Origin: Arthrobacter woluwensis
GTDB taxonomy: Bacteria > Actinomycetota > Actinomycetes > Actinomycetales > Micrococcaceae
NCBI RefSeq assembly: GCF_030816155.1
Contig: NZ_JAUSXR010000001.1
Coordinates: forward strand, 3,100,001-3,164,000
Direction of reading: 5' to 3'
Length of the DNA: 64,000 nt
This document shows positions 24,973 through 32,589 of this stretch, in pieces. Positions within the stretch are counted from its first letter, which is position 1, and every line of letters begins with the position of its first letter. The notes under the pieces are model-generated. The model was not told where the DNA came from. It was given only the letters and a program-made list of their open reading frames with translations, and ran no database searches. Position numbers and translations under genes: made by a program.

Positions 24973-26850
24973 ATGAAGAATCGTTTGGCCGCGGCCTTTG
25001 CCGCCCTCCTGCTTGGCGCGGGCCTCCTCGTCACAGCCCCGGCACCCGCCGGCGCGGCGACCCCCACCGGCAAGGTCGCGATCAAGACGCAGCGCATGGC
25101 CAAGGCCACCCTCAACAGCACCCAGCTCGGCTGGTACAACGCCGGGCAGTCGCTCACACTGAAGTGCTACGCGCGCGGCCAGGCCGTCAGCGGCTACTAC
25201 AGCCCCTGGCTCCCGAACGGCGGCCTCGACGACCTCTGGTACAAGACGTCGGACAACGGCTTCGTCGCCGACGTGGACATCAACACCAACTCGAACGACC
25301 CCGTGACCCCGGCGTGCACGGACCCCTTCACCGCCGCGCCGAACCCCACCATCGCCGGCACAGCGGCCGTCGGCCAGGCACTCCGCGCCGTCCCGGGCTC
25401 CTGGGATCCTGCCGCCACCTTCAGCTACCAGTGGATCCTCGCGGGCACGGCCGTCGCCGGAGCCACCGGACCGACGTGGGCTCCGCCCGCCACCGCGCTC
25501 GGCAAGACCGTCTCGGTCCGCGTCACCGGTTCCCGGGCGGGCTTCGCGACGACCGCACGCACCTCCGGAGCCACGGCCGCCCTGCAGCGCGGGTCGATCG
25601 CCACGGTCCAGCCCGTCATCACCGGTGTCCCAGCACCTGGTCAGACCGTCACCGTGAATCCCGGGGCGTGGAATCCGAAGCCGGCCACCTTCACGTACCA
25701 ATGGCGCCGCAACGGAGCGAACATCGCCGGGGCCACCACCGCGTCCTACAAGGTCGCGGCGGCAGACACCGGCGCTGACCTGACCGCTGTAGTCACCGGC
25801 GCCGTCACCGGCTACAACACCGCCACCGCCGTAAGCGCCCCGGTGCGTGCCGGCAAGCAGTTCACCGCGGCCCCGAATCCCACCATCTCCGGCGGGCTCG
25901 ACGTCGGCAACCGGCTCACCGCCGTCGTCGGCGCCTGGAATCCCAAGCCGGCGTATGCGTACCAGTGGCTGCGCAGCGGCGCGCCGATCGCGGGGGCGAC
26001 CGCGACCACCTACGTGCTGACGAACGCCGACGCCGGCCGGGCCATCAGCTTCCGCGTCACCGGCACGCTGAGCGGCTACGCCACGGCGGTGCGCACGTCG
26101 AACGCGCTCACCACGCGCTCGCTCCTGGTACCCGCACCCGCCCCGGTGTTCCGCGGCTACCCGGCAGCCGGGCAGACCCTCACCGCCCTCGCGGGAACCT
26201 GGGGACCAGGCGCCGTGTCGCTCAGCTATCAGTGGCTGCGCAACGGCGCACCGATCGCCGGGGCGACGTCCACCACGCTCACCCTGAATAGTTCGCACGT
26301 CGGGGCACAGATCGCGGTTCGAGTCACGGGAACGCGGGCCGGGTTCATCCCCGCGACGCGCACCTCGGTGGCGTCGACCGTCGCGGCCAGCACTGCCGGG
26401 AGGCGCCCCTATAAGCTGCCGTTCCCGAAGGGCAAGTCGTACTCGATCCTGCAGGGTCCCGCCGAGCACGCCCGGGGCATCCTGCCGGAATACAACAAGC
26501 ACGCGGTCGACTTCGGCACGGGTATGGGCGCCCCCATCACCGCTTCCGCGAGCGGCCTCGTTGTCTTCAGCGGCTGGGGCAGCACCGGCGAGATCCAGGT
26601 CCGGATCGACCACGGCGACAACCGCTGCACCCAGTACTCACACCTGAGCAGCACCACGATCAGTGCCGGGACGCCGATCCAGCAGGGGCAGCTCCTGGGG
26701 TACTCCGGCCAGACCGGTATCGCGTCCGGACCTCACCTGCACTGGAACGTCGTCTACTGCGATTCCCAGATCAGCCGCGAAGTGCCCAATAGCGTCGAAA
26801 TGGGCACGACGTACCGCGTGGGAGCCATCGCCACCAGCCAGAACGGCTGA
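24973..26850 (+). CDS. Secreted M23 metallopeptidase with four Ig-like repeats
   Basis: The 625-residue protein begins with a signal peptide (MKNRLAAAFAALLLGAGLL..., likely cut after AGA near residue 29). Residues ~30-115 form a unique domain. Four tandem repeats of ~85-95 residues follow (about 118-475), each with a YQWxxxGxxIAGATxxxY core and an RVTGxxxG(Y/F) strand, as in Ig-like wall-associated domains. The C-terminal M23/LytM domain (~485-610) has H510 and D513, then GPHLHW with H588 and H590. It probably cuts cell-wall peptide cross-links. The first zinc motif is H-x2-D rather than the usual H-x3-D. A ribosome binding site (AGGAACAGGGA) precedes the ATG. Confidence 0.88.
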   Translation: MKNRLAAAFAALLLGAGLLVTAPAPAGAATPTGKVAIKTQRMAKATLNSTQLGWYNAGQSLTLKCYARGQAVSGYYSPWLPNGGLDDLWYKTSDNGFVADVDINTNSNDPVTPACTDPFTAAPNPTIAGTAAVGQALRAVPGSWDPAATFSYQWILAGTAVAGATGPTWAPPATALGKTVSVRVTGSRAGFATTARTSGATAALQRGSIATVQPVITGVPAPGQTVTVNPGAWNPKPATFTYQWRRNGANIAGATTASYKVAAADTGADLTAVVTGAVTGYNTATAVSAPVRAGKQFTAAPNPTISGGLDVGNRLTAVVGAWNPKPAYAYQWLRSGAPIAGATATTYVLTNADAGRAISFRVTGTLSGYATAVRTSNALTTRSLLVPAPAPVFRGYPAAGQTLTALAGTWGPGAVSLSYQWLRNGAPIAGATSTTLTLNSSHVGAQIAVRVTGTRAGFIPATRTSVASTVAASTAGRRPYKLPFPKGKSYSILQGPAEHARGILPEYNKHAVDFGTGMGAPITASASGLVVFSGWGSTGEIQVRIDHGDNRCTQYSHLSSTTISAGTPIQQGQLLGYSGQTGIASGPHLHWNVVYCDSQISREVPNSVEMGTTYRVGAIATSQNG

Positions 26851-26912
26851 CAGCCGGGGGGCCGCATACCCCTTCCCCCGCGTGTTTCCGTCCAGTATGC
26901 TCTGGCTAACTT

Positions 26913-26926
26913 ACCGAACATTCGGT
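26913..26926. promoter_or_regulatory. TetR-type symmetric site upstream of the MHS transporter
   Basis: ACCGAACATTCGGT is a perfect 6-bp inverted repeat with a 2-nt centre, ~55 bp before the transporter start. Sites of this form (ACCGA...TCGGT) are bound by TetR-family repressors. No TetR gene is adjacent. Confidence 0.5.
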
Positions 26927-26980
26927 CATCATCGCGCGGCGGATCCGCCCTGCGCGCAGGATCAGAACAATGGAGTTCGC

Positions 26981-28300
26981 ATGTCGTCACCTGCCATCGC
27001 TCCCGCCAGGGGCCGGAATCTCTCCTCCGAAGAACGCAAGGTCCTTGCCGGAACGCTCGTGGGGACGTCCATCGAGTGGTACGACTTCTTCATCTACGCC
27101 CAGGCGGCCGCCCTCGTGCTGGCACCGCTCTTCCTGGCACCCGTCTCGCGCGAAAACCCCGCCCTGGCGCAGGTCCTCTCGTTCGCCACGATCGGCATCT
27201 CGTTCCTCTTCCGGCCCCTCGGCGCGGTCGTCGCAGGCCGCCTCGGCGATCGCCTCGGACGCAAGAAGATGCTCGTCCTCACGCTCGTCATGATGGGCCT
27301 CTCCACCTCCCTGATCGGCTTCCTGCCGGACTACAACGCCATCGGCATCGCGGCCCCGATCCTGCTGATCCTCCTCCGCATCCTGCAAGGCTTCTCGGCC
27401 GGCGGCGAATGGGGTGGCGCGGCGCTCATGGCGGTCGAACATGCCCCGAAGAACCGGCGCGGCCTCTTCGGCGCGTTCCCCCAGATCGGCGTTCCCATCG
27501 GCATGATCCTGGCGACCTTCACCCTCTGGGCCCTCACGAGCTCCATGTCCAAGGAAGCCTTCCTCGCCTGGGGCTGGCGGGTTCCCTTCCTGCTCTCGAT
27601 CGTGCTGATCGTGGTCGGCTTCGTGATCCGCCGCGCCGTCGAGGAGAGCCCGGTCTTCGACGAACTCGTGCGCCGTCGCAAGGAGTCCTCCGCACCCCTC
27701 GGCGAGCTGTTCCGCCACCACACCCGCCAGGTCTTCCTGACCGCGATCATCTTCATCGCCAACAATGCGGCCGGCTACCTGCTCATCGCGTACTTCGCCG
27801 CCTACGCCTCGACCGCACTGCACATGGACCGCCCGAGCGTCCTACTGGCCACCGCGCTCGCCTCTTTCGGCTGGCTGATCTTCACGCTCTGGGGTGGCCA
27901 CGTCTCCGACCGGCTCGGACGGGTCCGGACCTTCCAGCTCGGCTACATCCTCCTGGCCGTCTGGGCCATCCCGATGTGGTTCCTGATCGATTCCCGGAAC
28001 ATCGTCCTGTACTTCGTGGCGCTCTTCGTCATGACTCTGGGCCTCGGACTGTCCTACGGACCCCAGGCTGCACTGTATGCGGAGATGTTCCCGGCCAAGG
28101 TCCGCTACTCCGGTGTCTCGATCGGCTACGCGCTCGGCGCCGTGCTCGGTGGAGCCTTCGCGCCGATGATCGCCGACGCCCTGCTCAACCAGTTCCATTC
28201 CTCCTGGGTGATCGGCCTCTACATCGCGATCGCCGCCATCATCTCGTTCATCGGGGTCTCGGCCGTGAAAGAACCGCGCGACGTGGACCTGCTCGCCTGA
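26981..28300 (+). CDS. MFS transporter, metabolite:H+ symporter (MHS) family
   Basis: The 439-residue protein has about 12 membrane segments and the marks of the MHS branch: GTSIEWYDFFIYAQAAALV at the N-terminus, FLFRPLGAVVAGRLGDRLGRKK (the MFS loop 2-3 motif), and LQGFSAGGEWGGAALMAVEH. Relatives take up organic acids, shikimate, dicarboxylates, proline or betaine with protons; the substrate cannot be assigned. The start at 26981 begins the family alignment. It is a single gene with a TetR-type site upstream, so it is probably inducible by its substrate. Confidence 0.92.
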   Translation: MSSPAIAPARGRNLSSEERKVLAGTLVGTSIEWYDFFIYAQAAALVLAPLFLAPVSRENPALAQVLSFATIGISFLFRPLGAVVAGRLGDRLGRKKMLVLTLVMMGLSTSLIGFLPDYNAIGIAAPILLILLRILQGFSAGGEWGGAALMAVEHAPKNRRGLFGAFPQIGVPIGMILATFTLWALTSSMSKEAFLAWGWRVPFLLSIVLIVVGFVIRRAVEESPVFDELVRRRKESSAPLGELFRHHTRQVFLTAIIFIANNAAGYLLIAYFAAYASTALHMDRPSVLLATALASFGWLIFTLWGGHVSDRLGRVRTFQLGYILLAVWAIPMWFLIDSRNIVLYFVALFVMTLGLGLSYGPQAALYAEMFPAKVRYSGVSIGYALGAVLGGAFAPMIADALLNQFHSSWVIGLYIAIAAIISFIGVSAVKEPRDVDLLA

Positions 28301-28369
28301 CCGCCTCCCTCCCGCAGCCCGACGACGGCGCGTCGCCGAGCCCCGCTCAACGCCCCGGCGGCGCTGTCA

Positions 28370-28425
28370 ATGGGGAGTCGTCCCCTCATTTCGCAGGTGC
28401 CCGACGGACTCCCCGCCTTTAGGAT
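28370..28425 (+). promoter_or_regulatory. Promoter of the tandem MmpS-like gene with GGGGA-N4-TCCCC element
   Basis: ATGGGGAGTCGTCCCCTCAT at 28370-28389 contains GGGGA-GTCG-TCCCC. A -10-like TAGGAT is at 28420-28425, 34 nt after the element, against 25 nt at the WXG100 promoter at 20763. The 9-nt difference is close to one helical turn. Confidence 0.55.
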
Positions 28426-28473
28426 GGTGCCTAGCGGTAACTACAGTCGCTTGACTATCACTCGGAGAGCACC

Positions 28474-29853
28474 ATGTCGCACAACACCCCTTCCGCCGGC
28501 TCGGGACCCGACGGACGAGAGCCAGGAAACCAGCCTGGGAATCCCCCGGCTCCGCCGTACCCCGGTCAGGCGGCACCCGGTCAGGCGGCATCCGGCCAGG
28601 GTTTCCCTGCGCCGGGCCAGCCCGGCCAGCCCGGCCAACCGGGTCCCGCGCAGCCGGGCCAGTCGTACCCAGGTCAGCCCTCCTCCGGACCGTCGTATCC
28701 CGGTCAGCAACAACCCCCCGGTCAGCCCGGTCAGCAGCCAGGCCGGCCGCAGCCCGGTCAGTCCTACCCGGGACAAGCCCGTCCTGGCCAGGCTCCCGGC
28801 GGCGCCCCGTACGGTGGCGCCCCCTATGGCGGGACTCCCCAGAACGGCGGATTCGGCGTTGGAGGACCCGGCCAGGGTGGTCCAGGCGCCGGCGGCCCCG
28901 GCTATGGTGGCCCGAGCTATGGCGCGCCGCAGTACGGCGGCCTCCCGCCGGCGTCGTCGGGCCCTAAGGGTCTGGCGATCGCGGCACTGATCTGCGGCAT
29001 CGCCTCCCTGGTGTTCGCGTGGATCCCGGTCGTCAACGTCGTGGCCCTGGTCGCCGGGCTCGCCGCCATCACACTCGGCGTGGTGTCGCTGGTGAAGAAA
29101 TTCGGCGGCACGGTCATGGCGTGGTTCGGCGCGGGCCTCGGCCTGGTCGGCGTGCTGGGATCGATCCTCGCGATGCTCGCGTTCGCCGCCCTGACCAGCA
29201 TCGCGGACCGGCCCGACCCGCTCAAGACGTACAACGAGGACCGGAACAAGCAGGTCTCCGTCAAGTACATCGTCACCACCACGACGCCCACGGACGTTCG
29301 CTGGTCCACCCCGACCGGAACCTCCGAAGTGAGCGTCAGCAAGGACCAGACCACGGAATTCACCGCTCAAGCGAAGGATTCCCTGAGGATCTCGGCGAAC
29401 CCGACCGACGGCTCGGCGACCGACACGAAGATCAGCTGCGAGATCGTGGTCGACGGGACCACCGTGGCAAAGGAGACCGGAGAGGGCAAGTACGCCGCCG
29501 CGAGCTGCTACTACTACAAGTTGTACTCGCGCTACTCGAGCGAGAAGCCCTCCAACGACGTGTCCGTCGAGTTCAAGGTGACCACGAACGGCAAGGTCTC
29601 GGTGAACTCACGCTGGTCGGCGAGCGGCGCCCAGAGCAGCAGCAGCCGTTATGCCGAGGTCGGCTCGGACTCCACGAGCACCGTCCAGGCCAAGTCCGAC
29701 GGCACGCTCTCCCTGACCGTGCGCAGTGAGGACCGGGAGGCCGCCAGCCCGGCCTTCGGCTGCGAGATCCTGGTGGACGGGAAGTCCGTGTCGAAGCAGG
29801 CAAGCAACACGGCCTACGGCTCCGCCCGCTGCACCTACACACCCGAGAAGTGA
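28474..29853 (+). CDS. Membrane protein: Pro/Gly/Gln-rich region, DUF4190, two MmpS-like domains
   Basis: This 459-residue protein has four parts. Residues 1-165 are a disordered stretch made of PGQ repeats and GGxPYGG units. Residues ~168-245 form two or three membrane segments of DUF4190 type (GLAIAALICGIASLVFAWIP...). Two tandem extracellular domains of ~90-100 residues follow. Each has the MmpS pattern: a V-x-Y/F strand start, a WS segment, then C-E-I-(V/L)-V-D-G and a final C-(Y/T)-Y, where the two cysteines may form a disulfide. MmpS proteins are partners of MmpL exporters; a standalone tandem form is unusual. The promoter carries the same element as the WXG100 genes, which suggests a shared cell-envelope role. 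Confidence 0.82.
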   Translation: MSHNTPSAGSGPDGREPGNQPGNPPAPPYPGQAAPGQAASGQGFPAPGQPGQPGQPGPAQPGQSYPGQPSSGPSYPGQQQPPGQPGQQPGRPQPGQSYPGQARPGQAPGGAPYGGAPYGGTPQNGGFGVGGPGQGGPGAGGPGYGGPSYGAPQYGGLPPASSGPKGLAIAALICGIASLVFAWIPVVNVVALVAGLAAITLGVVSLVKKFGGTVMAWFGAGLGLVGVLGSILAMLAFAALTSIADRPDPLKTYNEDRNKQVSVKYIVTTTTPTDVRWSTPTGTSEVSVSKDQTTEFTAQAKDSLRISANPTDGSATDTKISCEIVVDGTTVAKETGEGKYAAASCYYYKLYSRYSSEKPSNDVSVEFKVTTNGKVSVNSRWSASGAQSSSSRYAEVGSDSTSTVQAKSDGTLSLTVRSEDREAASPAFGCEILVDGKSVSKQASNTAYGSARCTYTPEK

Positions 29854-29874
29854 GCTGATCTCCACACGCTGAGC

Positions 29875-29921
29875 GGGCGGGCGGTGACCGGCGGAGTGAT
29901 CCGCACGGTGACCGCCCGCCC
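29875..29921 (+). terminator. Terminator after the MmpS-like gene
   Basis: A 15-bp stem with one mismatch (29875-29889 with 29907-29921) lies ~20 nt after the stop and is followed by TTCGGCGTTT. Confidence 0.75.
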
Positions 29922-30027
29922 TTCGGCGTTTAACATGGGCTCCACCGTCGTTGTCCCACGGGTCCGGGGCAAGGGGCGGCGCCGCATCGGTCGGAAACGG
30001 GCAGTCCCGCCTCTACAGTGGGTGTTC

Positions 30028-30552
30028 ATGGAGTTCACCATCCGCCCCCGCGTTCCCGGGGACGTCCCCGCCCTCGCCGAGTTGCTCGAACGCCAGCAGC
30101 CCACTAGCCGCTATCCCTTCGTGTGGCCGTTCCCCGGCGGGGCCGAATCCTTCCTGGTGCGCGCCGGCGAACTGGCCTCCTGGGTGGCCGAAGCCGCCGA
30201 CGGCACGCTACTGGGTCATGTCGCGGTCACCCGGGTGGACGACGGCATCGAGGGACGGCTGTGGGCGGACGCACTCGACGCGGGCCTCGACGAACTGCGC
30301 TGCGTGAGCGTCCTCTTCACGGACCCGGCGCAGGCGGGATCCGGCGTGGGCTCGGCGCTCCTGGAATGCGCCACCCGGGCCGCCGCGGCCGACGGCCTGC
30401 CCGTGCTCGACGTCGTCGCCTCGGCCGAGCGCCCCGTGCAGCTCTACCAGCGGCGCGGCTGGCGGATCATCGCCACCATCTCCGCGCCTTGGCACCCCGA
30501 GCTCGACCTGCCCATCCATCTCATGGTCCTCCCCCGGGACGGCGAGGCGTAA
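30028..30552 (+). CDS. GNAT-family N-acetyltransferase
   Basis: The 174-residue protein has a GNAT core: VSVLFTDPAQAGSGVGSALLE at about residues 91-111 holds the acetyl-CoA loop, and VQLYQRRGWRIIATI follows. The substrate is unknown. The start at MEFTIRPRVPGDVPALAELL matches the usual N-terminal strand of the family. A TACAGT hexamer lies 8 nt upstream with no ribosome binding site, so it may be leaderless. It stands between the MmpS-like gene and the convergent kinase gene. Confidence 0.87.
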   Translation: MEFTIRPRVPGDVPALAELLERQQPTSRYPFVWPFPGGAESFLVRAGELASWVAEAADGTLLGHVAVTRVDDGIEGRLWADALDAGLDELRCVSVLFTDPAQAGSGVGSALLECATRAAAADGLPVLDVVASAERPVQLYQRRGWRIIATISAPWHPELDLPIHLMVLPRDGEA

Positions 30553-30577
30553 CCCTCGCCGAAGGCTCCGCCGCGCG

Positions 30578-31231
30578 TCACTCCGGCCGCACGACGACGG
30601 CGGCCCGCCCCCGAGCGGCCCGGATCAGCCGGGCGTTGGCCTCGTCCGTCCCGAGGGCCCAGGCGCGCGCCGCCTCGGGGCTCTTCCCGAACGCCTCGTG
30701 ACGCGCGATGAGCCGCTCCAGCCGGACGCCGTCGTCCGATTCCACGAACCAGGCCTCGTCGAGAAGCGGGAGCACGCCCGCCCAGGGCCCGTCCTGCAGC
30801 AGGAGGTAGTTGCCCTCGGTGATCACGAGCCGCGCTTCCCGCGGAACGGCGATGGCGCCCGCCACCGGTTCCTCGATCTCGCGCCGGAATTCCGGGGCGA
30901 ACACGACGTCCTCATCTCGCGCGCGGAGCCGCCGCAGCAGCGCGACGTAGCCCGCGCCGTCGAACGTTTCGGGAGCGCCCTTGCGCTGCCGCAGCCCGCG
31001 CCGCTCCAGCACGGCATTCGCCAGGTGATAACCGTCGAGGGGCACCGCGACGGCGAGGCCCGGGCCGAAGTGCTCCACCAGCGTCGTGGAGAGCGTGGTC
31101 TTCCCGGCGCCTGGCGAGCCGGCCAGTCCGAGGATGACGCGCTCCCCGGACGCCAGTAGCCGCTCGATCCGCTCGAGGGCTGCGGGCAGGCCGAGGAGGG
31201 AAGGGGCGGTGTCCGGGGTGGCGAAGTCCAT
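30578..31231 (-). CDS. Nucleoside/pantothenate kinase-like P-loop protein
   Basis: The 217-residue protein has a P-loop (LAGSPGAGKTTLS, residues ~35-47). It also has the PLDGYHLANAVLERRG segment and the PETFDGAGYVALLRRL and VITEGNYLLLQDGPW blocks typical of the uridine kinase/phosphoribulokinase-like family (YFH7/CoaA type). It should phosphorylate a small hydroxyl compound such as a nucleoside, sugar or pantothenate analogue; the true substrate is unknown. The start was placed at MDFATPD, with a TACGGT hexamer 6 nt upstream (leaderless). It is not closely similar to the kinase-like domain fused to PabB, though the fold is the same. Confidence 0.85.
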   Translation of the reverse strand: MDFATPDTAPSLLGLPAALERIERLLASGERVILGLAGSPGAGKTTLSTTLVEHFGPGLAVAVPLDGYHLANAVLERRGLRQRKGAPETFDGAGYVALLRRLRARDEDVVFAPEFRREIEEPVAGAIAVPREARLVITEGNYLLLQDGPWAGVLPLLDEAWFVESDDGVRLERLIARHEAFGKSPEAARAWALGTDEANARLIRAARGRAAVVVRPE

Positions 31232-31301
31232 GCCGGAACCGTACCGCGACGGAGCCGCCGCACCGGTTCCGCACCGGTTCCACACACCGATTCAGCGCAG
31301 C

Positions 31302-31359
31302 GCGAACACCCTCTGAACCCCCGCCATTCCGGGCTTTTCAGAGGTTCCTGGGAGTTCGC
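31302..31359. repeat. Degenerate intergenic palindrome with GCGAAC...GTTCGC ends
   Basis: The outer GCGAAC/GTTCGC and inner CCTCTGAA/TTCAGAGG pairs have unequal spacing. It looks like a decayed member of the palindrome group. It lies between the divergent kinase and CsbD genes. Confidence 0.5.
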
Positions 31360-31496
31360 CGGGTTGCGGACCCAGAACAAGTGTGATGAGGATTGAAGTA
31401 TCGCTTCACGGCGTAGCGGTTGATGGGAGAGTCATCTCTTACCGCCCGTTCCAGGATTCGACCAAGGGCCACGAGCCCGCTGACGAGGAGGACATC

Positions 31497-31703
31497 ATGG
31501 GTATCGGCGACAAGATCAACAACAAGGCTGAAGAGCTGGGTGGCAAGGCCAAGGAAGCAGCCGGCCAGGCAAGCGGCGACGAGCGCCTCGAGGCCGAGGG
31601 TCAGAAGGACCAGGCTTCGGCGGGCCTGAAGCAGGCCGGCGAAAAGGTCAAGGACGCCGCGGCCGAGGCCGTGGACAACGTCAAGGACATCTTCAAGAAG
31701 TAG
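31497..31703 (+). CDS. CsbD-family stress protein
   Basis: The 68-residue hydrophilic protein (MGIGDKINNKAEELGGKAKEAAGQASGDERLEAEG...) is a clear CsbD-family member: Lys- and Ala-rich, amphipathic, with the GKAKEAxGxxxGDExLxAEG repeat. Such proteins are induced in general stress and stationary phase, and their biochemical role is unknown. GAGGAGG lies 5 nt before the ATG. The long leader (about 100 nt or more) may hold a stress sigma-factor promoter, but I cannot identify one with confidence. A strong terminator follows. Confidence 0.93.
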   Translation: MGIGDKINNKAEELGGKAKEAAGQASGDERLEAEGQKDQASAGLKQAGEKVKDAAAEAVDNVKDIFKK

Positions 31704-31741
31704 CGTCCCGACGGCGGTCTTCCGCCACTCGCGACGTGCAC

Positions 31742-31772
31742 ACTGTGGCCCGGGCGATGCCCGGGCCACAGT
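31742..31772 (+). terminator. Rho-independent-type hairpin after csbD gene
   Basis: A perfect 14-bp stem with a 3-nt loop (31742-31755 with 31759-31772) lies ~40 nt after the stop, followed by a short CGTGTCC without a U-run. Confidence 0.8.
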
Positions 31773-31848
31773 CGTGTCCGGAAGAGTGCCCGCCGCTCGG
31801 CCCGGCTGGGTTCATTTGATTAGCCCATCGACTGGATACACTGTCGCC

Positions 31849-32505
31849 ATGCAGACCATTCCAGAGCGTCAGCGCCGCGTCTTCCATATCGCCTTGCTGT
31901 GCCAGTTGACCGCCGTGGGGCTGGTGCTCGGCGGATTCGCTGGACTGTTCCTGGGCCTGAACCGCAACAGCGGCAGCATGGTCCCGTCCGTGATGGTGGC
32001 GCTCTCCGTCGCTCTCTCGATCGTGATCATGGCGGTGCTCCTCCCACTCATGTCCTCGGAGGAGCGGAACCTGCAAGGACGGCTGCACGAGTGCGACACT
32101 GCCGCGATGGCCTCAGGCGCGACGGCTTGGCCTGCGGCGACGGCGGTCCTGGTGCGCGTCATGCCGGCACGACGACGCGCCACGTTCAAGACCGCGCTCT
32201 TCGCGGCGAACACCCCCGAACGGGGCGTCCTTCCCGTGGCCGTCCGGCTCCCTGCGGCGGCTTCGCCCCAGCCCTCCAGTGGCGCGTGGCTCCGCCTGAA
32301 CCCCGCCGACCCGGCGGTCGCGGTCATCGACCCCCTCGCCACCCCGGACGACCACGCGAACGCAGGTACCGACCCTGCCCTCGCCCGCCTCAGCCGGGTG
32401 CAGCGGGGCCTCGCAGTGCCGGCCGGAGCCTGGGTCGGCCCGGCGCTGATCGGCGTCGCTGTCGCGGTGGTCATGGCGGCACTGACGGCCCTCCTCGCCC
32501 ACTGA
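31849..32505 (+). CDS. Hypothetical membrane protein
   Basis: I do not recognise this 218-residue protein. It has two N-terminal membrane segments (about residues 12-36 and 45-68), a central soluble part of ~120 residues rich in Ala, Pro and Arg, and a third hydrophobic segment at the C-terminus (~195-216). No catalytic motif is seen. A TACACT hexamer ends 6 nt before the ATG, which supports this start and a leaderless message. It lies 84 nt before the ExoVII-like membrane protein on the same strand, but the second gene appears to have its own promoter. Confidence 0.7.
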   Translation: MQTIPERQRRVFHIALLCQLTAVGLVLGGFAGLFLGLNRNSGSMVPSVMVALSVALSIVIMAVLLPLMSSEERNLQGRLHECDTAAMASGATAWPAATAVLVRVMPARRRATFKTALFAANTPERGVLPVAVRLPAAASPQPSSGAWLRLNPADPAVAVIDPLATPDDHANAGTDPALARLSRVQRGLAVPAGAWVGPALIGVAVAVVMAALTALLAH

Positions 32506-32589
32506 CCGACGACGGCGGGGCGGGCACCGGGGATTCGTCAGCTGACCGTCCGACAAATGCGTGACAGAGTCCTTAGCTAGGGTGGCGTC

